This document shows positions 1-5,090 of a stretch of DNA of 5,090 nt, piece after piece. The DNA is from Geobacteraceae bacterium. GTDB lineage: Bacteria > Desulfobacterota > Desulfuromonadia > Geobacterales > Geobacteraceae. The notes under the pieces were generated by a model. That model did no database searches. It was given only the letters and a program-made list of their open reading frames with translations, and was not told the DNA's origin. Position numbers and translations under genes: made by a program. The stretch lies in NCBI GenBank assembly GCA_012797715.1, contig JAAZOO010000077.1, positions 1 to 5,090 of the forward strand. The letters run 5' to 3'. Position 1 is the stretch's first letter, and each line of letters opens with the position of its first letter.

Positions 1-1322
1 AGCTGCCCGGGGGTTATCTCGTCATTTGACGCAATTTTCTCAATGACTGTCCGAGGGGGTTCGAAACAGCCCAGATGGTACTCGGCGATATTCCGTCTGA
101 CCGTCATCGGGGGCACGGAGAATGCGATTGAATAATCAAAACGCCGCAAGTATGCGGGATCAATATGCCCGACCCGATTGCAGATCCAAATCGATGGCAC
201 CGGGTTCCGTTCCATCGTCCGGTTCACCCATGCTTTCCCGCCGCCTCTTCCTCCTCCGCCTTCCTCCATGAAAAAACTGAACATGCCGAAATCAACCGGG
301 AACACATCTTCTATCTCATCAAACATCAAGACGGCGTTGCCGGTTCTTGCCAGGAGACGCTGGCAGAAGTTGAAGGCTCTCAGCCGTGCCGTACCCTTTA
401 TGGGATCTCCATCCTCGTCCGAAAACGCGATTTCATACAGGTCCGCCCCCATCTGGGCGACCAGTGCCTGGACGAATTCCGTTTTCCCCACTCCCGGCTT
501 TCCATGGAGCAGAATATTTACGCCGGTTGTCCTTTCCTCCAGAACATTGGAGAGATAATCACGCATCACGCCGATGTCGCTCTTCAGATGCGGAAAATTC
601 TCAAGAGTCAGGGTCGGCTTGGAGGCTCTTTTGATGAATCTTCCCGACAATTCTTCACTGCTGAGATGGGGCGTCAAAAGGATGGGGCTCAGACCTTCGA
701 ATACCTGGAGTTTATCTTCAAGATCAACCACCCCCCTGCCAACGCGTAGTATGCCCGTGCTGATGAGAAGACTATCGCTTCCGATGGCTGAACGGAATTT
801 TCTTTCCGATATCCCGGTAAGCCGGTTGAGTATCAGGCAGATGAGCTGGTCGGGTGTTTTTTCGCATCGGCCGGCAATAGCGCTCTTGAAGGACGGAAAG
901 AGATCCAATGCCGCTGCAAAGGCAATAATGCACTGATCTGCTTCATCCAGTCCGATCAATTCCGCCAGGAGCTCAATGTTGTCAAACAGGGCCAATTCCC
1001 TGGGAATTTTGCTGTTCTGCAGGACAGCCAGCCGTTTTTCCAGAATTGAGCGACAGTTCCCTGTTGTGGGCTTTTCTTCCGCGATCTCATTCTCTTCAGT
1101 TTCCTCCGCGGCATGGGGGTCCGGGATCCCCGTCAAGACGAGGAAATCATAATCGGAGAAAACGTCAGGCCAGATGCCGGATTTGGGTGGCCGGTACCAG
1201 TCAAGCAGCAGGGCCATTTCTATGAGCCAGGTACCCAGAATCGGGCTGTAGTCACTGACTGTCTTGCCCATGCGCGAGCGGTGTGATCGAAACCTTTTTT
1301 TCCTGAAGTAGTACGGTTGCAT
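1..1322 (-). CDS. AAA-family ATPase (SpoVK/Cdc48-like AAA core), 3' end outside window
   Basis: 440 codons are visible from ATG 1322-1320; the frame is still open at position 1, so the C-terminus is missing. Residues 1-240 are an N-terminal region I do not recognise, with an acidic stretch around 74-84. The AAA core follows: Walker A GKPGVGKT at 274-281, an acidic DEDGD motif at 302-306, Walker B VLMFDEIE at 331-338 with D335 and E336, a glycine-rich loop GGGGRGG near 356-362, sensor-1 N382, and the DPAYLRRFD segment at 388-396 carrying the arginine-finger candidates R393/R394. This arrangement is typical of classical AAA ATPases that remodel proteins as ring oligomers; the target here cannot be told. 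The protein is probably cytoplasmic, as no signal peptide or membrane segment is seen. The start is supported by AGGAGGG seven bases upstream. It diverges from the CsgG-like gene. ATPase class is sure, biological role unknown. Confidence 0.93.
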   Translation of the reverse strand, partial: MQPYYFRKKRFRSHRSRMGKTVSDYSPILGTWLIEMALLLDWYRPPKSGIWPDVFSDYDFLVLTGIPDPHAAEETEENEIAEEKPTTGNCRSILEKRLAVLQNSKIPRELALFDNIELLAELIGLDEADQCIIAFAAALDLFPSFKSAIAGRCEKTPDQLICLILNRLTGISERKFRSAIGSDSLLISTGILRVGRGVVDLEDKLQVFEGLSPILLTPHLSSEELSGRFIKRASKPTLTLENFPHLKSDIGVMRDYLSNVLEERTTGVNILLHGKPGVGKTEFVQALVAQMGADLYEIAFSDEDGDPIKGTARLRAFNFCQRLLARTGNAVLMFDEIEDVFPVDFGMFSFFMEEGGGGRGGGKAWVNRTMERNPVPSIWICNRVGHIDPAYLRRFDYSIAFSVPPMTVRRNIAEYHLGCFEPPRTVIEKIASNDEITPGQ

Positions 1323-1329
1323 GGCTCAT

Positions 1330-1336
1330 CCCTCCT
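1330..1336 (-). promoter_or_regulatory. Ribosome binding site of the AAA ATPase gene
   Basis: The minus strand reads AGGAGGG, ending seven bases before ATG 1322-1320. It fixes this start. A TGA in the same frame at 1328-1326 rules out any start further upstream. Confidence 0.85.
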
Positions 1337-1357
1337 GCCCGGCAGCGAAGTATCGTG

Positions 1358-1383
1358 CTGGAGGGTACGATACCCCTCTCCAG
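1358..1383 (-). promoter_or_regulatory. Stem-loop in the presumed leader of the AAA ATPase gene
   Basis: CTGGAG and CTCCAG pair perfectly (6 bp). Inside them, after a three-base bulge on one side, GGTA pairs with TACC around a TCG loop. It lies about 21 bases upstream of the ribosome binding site. It has no U-tract, so it is not a standard terminator. A role in translation or message stability is possible but unproven. Confidence 0.35.
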
Positions 1384-1690
1384 TGACATAATTGGACAGC
1401 CCGCAGAGGAAAAACCTCCCCCATGTCCAAAAATGCCCCCCGCACGCGCATCCCTGCATCAATGCACTGCTTGAAAGTAATATGCACACCGCCGTACCTC
1501 TCTAGCCGATGGGAAACGAACCTCGGCACCAATGGGGACACCTCGGGAATCGTACCCATGAGTGGGCCGCGTGCTTCGCGCGTTTCGCCAAGCCCCCCCG
1601 GTGAAGCGTGCTTTCCCATGATTCACTACTGTGCACATCATCAGCCGATTGCCTCCCCTCATGGAATTACAGTATCCATACCACCAGCAA

Positions 1691-1696
1691 AAGGAG
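1691..1696 (+). promoter_or_regulatory. Ribosome binding site of the CsgG-like gene
   Basis: AAGGAG ends seven bases before ATG 1704. It decides the start: the frame is open back to an ATG at 1608, but that one has no Shine-Dalgarno and would put 32 uncharacteristic residues in front of a clear signal peptide. Confidence 0.85.
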
Positions 1697-1703
1697 TCGA
1701 TAC

Positions 1704-2435
1704 ATGAAATTTTTCCGTAAATCTGCTGTTGTTCTCTTGGCATTTCTTGCCGTTGCCTCGGTGTCATCCATCTGTTCTGCAAGCGTCGACGACAAGCCCC
1801 GACTGGCCGTCATGCGCTTTACGAACAACACCGCTGCCTGGTGGTGGAAGCCCGGTATAGGCAGCGAACTCTCCGACATGCTGACGAACGAACTCGCAAG
1901 CTCAAAGAAATTCAGGATGATCGAGAGAAAAGAGATCGACAAGGTGCTGGGCGAGATTCATTTCAATCAATCCGGGTACATCGACAAAAAAACGCAGGTG
2001 AAAATGCAGAAGATAAAAGGTGCGCAGTATCTCGTCATGGCCACTGTTACGTCCTATGAAGAAGACACGGAAGGGAAAGGCGGCGGCCTGAATTTCATGG
2101 GTTTTTCGCTGGGCGCAAAATCTGCGAAGTCCTATATTGCGGTCGATTTGAAGGTCATTGATACAGAAACCAGTGAAATCATTGATACCCGAACAATCGA
2201 GGGCAGCTCCGAAAGCACCTCCCACGGCGTTTCAGGAAGCCTCTTCGGAATCGGCGGCAATGCCGAACAGAAGAAGAAGACCCCTGTCGGCAAGGCAATC
2301 CGGGCTGCCGTGATAAATATCGCAGAGTATCTCCAATGCTCCATGGTGGATAAAGGCGAATGCATGGACAAGTTCAACAAGAAGGAAGAAAAGCGGAGAG
2401 AGAGAACCAAGAGCGAACTGTCCCTGGATGAATAG
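1704..2435 (+). CDS. Exported CsgG-family protein
   Basis: 243 residues. An N-terminal signal peptide is clear: the basic start MKFFRK, a hydrophobic core to about residue 22, and a likely cleavage site near 26-27 (CSAS/VDD). The mature part has the CsgG pattern: RLAVMRFTN at 33-41, a helix GIGSELSDMLTNEL at 51-64, the hallmark FRMIERKEIDKVLGE at 70-84, GAQYLVMATVTSYE at 106-119, and VDLKVIDTETSEIIDTRT at 147-164, then a helix around 195-210. CsgG of curli systems is a lipoprotein that oligomerises into an outer-membrane secretion channel, but the family also has many non-curli periplasmic or outer-membrane members. No curli genes are seen here. The cysteine at 24 sits in a poor lipobox (SSIC), so lipidation is doubtful. 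The last 20 residues are a highly charged tail rich in K, E and R. It is followed directly by a terminator. Family is likely, exact function unknown. Confidence 0.88.
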   Translation: MKFFRKSAVVLLAFLAVASVSSICSASVDDKPRLAVMRFTNNTAAWWWKPGIGSELSDMLTNELASSKKFRMIERKEIDKVLGEIHFNQSGYIDKKTQVKMQKIKGAQYLVMATVTSYEEDTEGKGGGLNFMGFSLGAKSAKSYIAVDLKVIDTETSEIIDTRTIEGSSESTSHGVSGSLFGIGGNAEQKKKTPVGKAIRAAVINIAEYLQCSMVDKGECMDKFNKKEEKRRERTKSELSLDE

Positions 2436-2482
2436 CCTGGAATCCGGTGCCTGCGGTTCGTTCCCCACACCGGGTGACACTT

Positions 2483-2524
2483 GAAAACAAGGGGTCGGCT
2501 TTCCGAAGCCGACCCCTTGTTTTT
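2483..2524. terminator. Bidirectional rho-independent terminator
   Basis: The 5' arm (2484-2501) and the 3' arm (2506-2523) pair over 18 bp around a TCCG loop; a further G-T pair can be added at 2483/2524. The GC-rich core is GGGGTCGGC / GCCGACCCC. On the plus strand the stem runs into a T-run (2520-2525); on the minus strand it runs into TTTT (2487-2484). It lies between two convergent genes, 47 bases after the CsgG-like stop and 37 bases past the beta-barrel stop, so it can end transcription from both sides. Confidence 0.95.
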
Positions 2525-2560
2525 TGTAGACGGAACAGTCACCGACAGGAGCGCTCCCCG

Positions 2561-3484
2561 TCAGAACGCCCTGGTGATGTTGAGGCTGGTCATGACCCCC
2601 TCGGTGCGATCCACGGCGCCGAATTCAATGTTCGTCCTCAGTTCCACGAGGGTTTTCCACGACGGAATGGCAAACCGTATTTCCGGTCCGACAGCAAAGA
2701 CCCGGTCGTGCACGTCGTCCCACGCCACGTCTTTCCCCCGGTCGTCGGTGACCTGGAACTGGGCGTATCCCACCACCCCCACTTCAAAGCCCTTGAGGGG
2801 CCCGATTCCCACGGATGCGGGCAGGGCCTTTCCGATCCCCCACTCGAAGTGGAAATCATCTCCGTACCGCACATCGTGACCGCGCTGCTTGGCGTGGGTC
2901 TCGTAGCGGCCGAGCCACGAGATGCTCCAGGTCTTGGCCTTGTCGGGATAGTAGGTGCCGCCCGCGTCGAACTGACCCGTCCAGTAGCCTTTGCCCGCAC
3001 CTGCCGGACGTCTGGGATCGTAGTATCCGATGGGCACCCACGCCATCAGGCCGATGACCGCATCCCACTGCTCACCATGCCAGGAAATGGCGATGGGCTC
3101 CACCACGCAGTCCCCCAGGGAGACCCGGCTGTCGGACAGGCCCCCCGCCTTGAAATCGGTGTACACGACGGGAATCACCACGTTGGGGAGCCAGTCCCCC
3201 CCGAGGATCTTGATGTTGGTCACCCAGATGGGCCGGTGGACCTGCGCGTAGACGAAAACGTCCAGGTCCGCGGGGAGTTTCTTGCCGTCACCCCCTGCCA
3301 GGGTGTCCGTATGGTAGAAGAAATTGTAGAGCCGGTAGTAAAAGCCGGGAGGACCGACGGTGGCCACCTTGATCCCTTCCCCGCCGTTCGTGAAATGGTT
3401 GCCGGTCGGCCCGGCAACGGCTGAACCGGTCCCCAGCACCACGCAGACAAGACAAAGCAACGCTGCCCGCATCTTCCCTTTCAT
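2561..3484 (-). CDS. SphA-family (phenol MetA-degradation type) outer-membrane beta-barrel protein
   Basis: 307 residues. The signal peptide covers residues 1-24, with a hydrophobic core and a cleavage site after SAVA. The mature N-terminus carries GGEGIKVATVGPPGFYYRLY (34-53), the pattern I associate with the SphA / Phenol_MetA_deg family (Pfam PF13557). Alternating, aromatic-rich strands follow, including ISWHG at 133-137, PIGYYDP at 151-157, and a histidine/aspartate-rich RGHDVRYGDDFHFEWG segment at 201-216. The protein ends in phenylalanine (TRAF), as is usual for outer-membrane barrels recognised by the Bam machinery. Such proteins are thought to admit hydrophobic or aromatic small molecules, though most are untested. 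The start at 3484 has GAGGAGG four bases upstream; the alternative Met5 would lie too far from it. It follows the alcohol dehydrogenase gene on the same strand after 121 bases. Class fairly sure; substrate unknown. Confidence 0.85.
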   Translation of the reverse strand: MKGKMRAALLCLVCVVLGTGSAVAGPTGNHFTNGGEGIKVATVGPPGFYYRLYNFFYHTDTLAGGDGKKLPADLDVFVYAQVHRPIWVTNIKILGGDWLPNVVIPVVYTDFKAGGLSDSRVSLGDCVVEPIAISWHGEQWDAVIGLMAWVPIGYYDPRRPAGAGKGYWTGQFDAGGTYYPDKAKTWSISWLGRYETHAKQRGHDVRYGDDFHFEWGIGKALPASVGIGPLKGFEVGVVGYAQFQVTDDRGKDVAWDDVHDRVFAVGPEIRFAIPSWKTLVELRTNIEFGAVDRTEGVMTSLNITRAF

Positions 3485-3555
3485 AGAGCCTCCTCATTTC
3501 ATGCCGAGCATGCATCCCGCCCTGTTCGCCCGCCGGGAAGCATCCCTCCTCTGAG

Positions 3556-3591
3556 CGTCGGGGGAGAGGACGGAGGTCCGTTCCCCCGACG
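3556..3591 (-). promoter_or_regulatory. Strong intercistronic hairpin between dehydrogenase and barrel genes
   Basis: CGTCGGGGGA pairs with TCCCCCGACG over 10 bp. After a 2x2 internal loop, GGAC pairs with GTCC around a four-base loop. It begins 14 bases after the dehydrogenase stop. No T-run follows on either strand, so it does not fit a standard rho-independent terminator. It could be a partial attenuator or a 3'-end-protecting element giving unequal expression of the two genes. Confidence 0.6.
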
Positions 3592-3605
3592 GCGATACTT
3601 CCCGG

Positions 3606-4751
3606 TCAGTATGCTTTTTCCAGGATTGCCAGGATGTCTTCCTTGGACGGGTCCCGGGGGTTGAACAGGGTGGAAACCTCCTTCAGGGCGTCTTCGGCAA
3701 TGAGATCGAACATGTCCCTGGTGATGCCTCACTCTTTGAGAGTGGGAATTTCGAGCTCCTTGTTGAGGCCCTTCACCAGGTCGACGGCAGCCTGTGCGGC
3801 AGCGGCATCGCTCATTCCGGTCACGTCGATCCCCAGTGCGCCGGCGATGTCCCTGAACCTGGCGGGCGCAGACGGCAGGTTGAATTCCATGACATGGGGG
3901 AGTCCGATGGCATTGGCAACCCCGTGGGGGAGGTTGAAATGGGCACTCAGGGGGTGGGCGATGGAGTGAACCAGCCCGAGAACCGCATTGGTAAAGGCGA
4001 ATCCGGCCATCATGCTGCCGAGGAGCATGGCGGAACGGGCTTCGACGCAGGAGCCGTCCCTGGTCGCTTTCACGATATTCGAGCGGATGAGATCGATGGC
4101 CTTCAGGGCCAGCACGTCGGTGGGGATCATGGCCCACTTGGAGACATAGGCCTCTATGGCGTGGGTCAGCGCGTCGAGTCCGGTGGATGCGGTAATCTTG
4201 GGAGGCATGGCAACGGTGAGGAGCGGGTCCGCCAGCGCCAGGGTCGCGCCCACGAACTGGCCGCCGATGACCATCTTTTTCTTGCGTGCCGTGTCGGTAA
4301 CGATGCTGAACGCGGTGACTTCACTGGCGGTGCCGGCGGTGGTGGGGATGGCAATCAGGGGCTTGCCGGGCGCTTTCACCGTATTGATGCCGTCGTACTG
4401 GTTGATGGGGGAAGGGTTGGTGAGAAGGATGTTGATGGCTTTCGCGGAGTCGATGGAGCTGCCCCCGCCCACGGCGACGATGATGTCCGCATTGGCGGAG
4501 CGGGCGATGGCTGCGGCCTCTTCCACCTGGGTATCGGGAGGATTGGGGAGCACGCCGTCATATTCCACCGCCTCGACGCCGGCGGCTTTCAGGGATGCGA
4601 TCAGGCCGTCCACGATGCCCGCCGCCTTGACCCCCTTGTCGTACACCACGAAGGCCTTTTTCGCGCCCATGCCTGCCGCGGTTTCACCCAGCTTCTGCGA
4701 AACCCCTTCACCAAAGTGAACAAAACTCGGAATGCCGAACATGAATTGCAT
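3606..4751 (-). CDS. Iron-dependent (group III) alcohol dehydrogenase, apparent selenoprotein with in-frame UGA at codon 341
   Basis: This is a 381-residue frame, the usual length of the family (FucO and DhaT are about 380-390), if TGA 3729-3731 is read as an amino acid. The N-terminal half is the NAD(P)-binding domain with GGGSSID at 95-101 and the TTAGTASE motif at 137-144. The C-terminal helical domain holds the four metal-ligand positions D193, H197 (GLDALTHAIEAY), H262 (LVHSIAHP) and H276 (LPHGVAN), matching the Fe2+ ligands of FucO; H266 is also kept. After the TGA come 40 codons that still look like the family, ending with LFNPRD and a terminal helix. Expected activity is reversible NAD(P)-linked oxidation of an alcohol to an aldehyde in the cytoplasm; the substrate cannot be told. 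Oddities: the UGA, and serine at 360 where FucO and DhaT have cysteine. AGGAG six bases upstream fixes the start. A plain terminator reading would give a 340-residue product lacking the C-terminus; nonsense mutation or sequencing error remains possible. Confidence 0.93.
3696..3731 (-). promoter_or_regulatory. In-frame UGA with candidate bacterial SECIS stem-loop directly downstream
   Basis: Bacterial selenocysteine insertion needs a hairpin in the coding sequence just after the UGA, bound by SelB. The 33 bases after TGA 3731-3729 can fold with GGCA/UGCC at the base, an asymmetric internal loop, then GGGA/UCUC (one G-U pair) closing a nine-base loop CAUGUUCGA that starts 15 bases past the UGA. 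Size and distance fit, but the stem is short and the loop lacks the early G seen in the E. coli fdhF element. An alternative UUCG/CGAA hairpin begins a few bases further on. The structure is supportive at best. Confidence 0.4.
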
Positions 4752-4757
4752 ACCCTT

Positions 4758-4762
4758 CTCCT
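4758..4762 (-). promoter_or_regulatory. Ribosome binding site of the alcohol dehydrogenase gene
   Basis: AGGAG lies six bases upstream of ATG 4751-4749. It decides the start: the frame is open back to an ATG at 4964, but residues translated from there do not resemble the family, while MQFMFGIPSFVHFGEG from 4751 is a typical start. Confidence 0.85.
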
Positions 4763-4773
4763 TTTCTTGTCTA

Positions 4774-4779
4774 ATTGTA
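4774..4779 (-). promoter_or_regulatory. Possible -10 box for the alcohol dehydrogenase gene
   Basis: The minus strand reads TACAAT, five of six matches to a sigma-70 -10 box, 22 bases before the start codon, which would give a short leader. No good -35 hexamer is found at 16-18 bases, so this would be a weak or activator-dependent promoter, if real. Confidence 0.25.
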
Positions 4780-4986
4780 TTCCTGAGCCCGGCGCAATCA
4801 TTTCTGTTCGCTACTCTCCGTGAATCCCCCCTTTCGTACCCTGCTCTTGCCATGCCTGCCAAACGGCCGGCACCTGTTTCCCGCTTTCTGAGACATTCCC
4901 GGCGATCCGGTACAGGAACGGGATGCCAAATGCCGTGCCTGTGCCCAACGGTGGACGGACACACCAGGTGAGCCGCCTCAACATCC

Positions 4987-5013
4987 CCGATTCCCCCCTC
5001 TTCCGGGAATCGG
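4987..5013. promoter_or_regulatory. Inverted repeat / stem-loop upstream of the alcohol dehydrogenase gene
   Basis: CCGATTCCC pairs with GGGAATCGG over 9 bp around a nine-base loop. No T-run follows on either strand. It could be an operator-like dyad or a terminator remnant of the neighbouring gene; nothing in the sequence decides between these. Confidence 0.4.
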
Positions 5014-5090
5014 AGCGGAACTTTCGGGCATATCTTCCCGGAGCGGACAAGGGACGCCGACTCCGACCCCCACCCGAAACCTGTTCTCCG

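Larger units (their letters stand above)
1323..1703. other. Divergent intergenic region, no convincing gene
   Basis: This stretch of about 380 bases separates the divergent AAA ATPase and CsgG-like genes, so it should hold both promoters, but I see no strong -35/-10 pair. Seen directly: a hairpin at 1358-1383 in the ATPase leader, a GCCGA/TCGGC inverted repeat at 1505-1527, and the octamer GCGTGCTT twice (in the 1569-1612 part). Frames on both strands stay open through the middle, including a 97-codon minus-strand frame (1326-1619) that stops three bases before the ATPase ATG, but none has a Shine-Dalgarno or a recognisable domain. It might be the remnant of a dispersed repeat; that is only a guess. 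Confidence 0.5.
4752..5090. other. Upstream region of the alcohol dehydrogenase gene, no gene seen
   Basis: About 340 bases up to the right edge. Open frames are present on both strands (for instance minus 5050-4811), but none has a Shine-Dalgarno, a recognisable motif or natural-looking composition. Contents I can point to are the dehydrogenase ribosome binding site, a possible -10 box and a hairpin at 4987-5013. The next gene upstream lies outside the window. Confidence 0.6.

Noticed and set aside
165..936. Several plus-strand open frames, the longest 194 codons
   Set aside because: They lie opposite the AAA ATPase frame, whose Walker A, Walker B and arginine-finger motifs on the minus strand are clear. 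The plus frames overlap each other and show no domains.
1326..1619. A 97-codon minus-strand frame ending three bases before the AAA ATPase start, as if translationally coupled
   Set aside because: It has no Shine-Dalgarno at either candidate start and no recognisable domain, and frames on the opposite strand are equally open. Kept only as part of the unexplained intergenic region.
2447..3424. A 325-codon plus-strand open frame, longer than the barrel gene opposite it
   Set aside because: It starts inside the terminator region without a Shine-Dalgarno and has a low-complexity G/P/H/R-rich sequence typical of antisense frames. The minus-strand frame has a signal peptide, a good ribosome binding site and a barrel-like ending.
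3729..4751. Reading the dehydrogenase as a 340-residue protein ending at the TGA
   Set aside because: It would lose the conserved C-terminal part of the metal-binding helical domain, while the following 40 codons are clearly still family sequence in the same frame. Not excluded if the host lacks selenocysteine machinery.
3894..4823. A 309-codon plus-strand open frame
   Set aside because: It is antisense to the alcohol dehydrogenase, is glycine/aspartate-rich with no motifs, and the minus strand carries unmistakable family signatures.
4932..4946. A sigma-54-like GG-N10-GC match (GGCAC followed by GCA) upstream of the dehydrogenase
   Set aside because: The -12 half lacks the usual TT before GC and the -24 half lacks the leading T. 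The site is about 180 bases from the start codon in a GC-rich region where chance matches are common.

Overview
The window reads as bacterial chromosome with moderately high GC. It holds four real protein genes and no tRNA, rRNA, CRISPR array or insertion sequence that I can recognise. The likely host is an anaerobic, deltaproteobacterial-type (Desulfobacterota) organism. That is an inference from the gene types and from an apparent in-frame selenocysteine UGA, a lineage known for large selenoproteomes; no single marker gene settles it.

Layout. Positions 1-1322 (minus strand) hold the first 440 codons of an AAA-type ATPase that runs off the left edge of the window. Positions 1323-1703 are a divergent intergenic region with weak inverted repeats and no convincing gene. 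Positions 1704-2435 (plus) encode a small exported CsgG-family protein. Positions 2483-2524 are a strong 18-bp hairpin with A/T flanks, acting as a shared terminator for the two convergent genes around it. Positions 2561-3484 (minus) encode a predicted outer-membrane beta-barrel of the SphA / phenol MetA-degradation type. Positions 3606-4751 (minus) encode an iron-dependent group III alcohol dehydrogenase. Positions 4752-5090 are its upstream region.

The most notable point is that the alcohol dehydrogenase frame is broken by a single TGA at codon 341 (3729-3731). After it the same frame continues for 40 codons that match the expected C-terminus of the family, including an NPR motif, and ends at the expected full length of 381 residues. 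A modest stem-loop can be drawn directly after the TGA. The simplest reading is a selenoprotein version of this dehydrogenase; a nonsense mutation or sequencing error is the alternative. A conventional gene caller would truncate this protein by 40 residues.

The dehydrogenase and the barrel gene are on the same strand, 121 bases apart, and could form a two-gene unit: substrate entry through the outer membrane and alcohol/aldehyde oxidoreduction in the cytoplasm. A strong hairpin between them may modulate how much message reaches the second gene. The AAA ATPase and the CsgG-like gene are divergently oriented and have no evident functional link to that pair.
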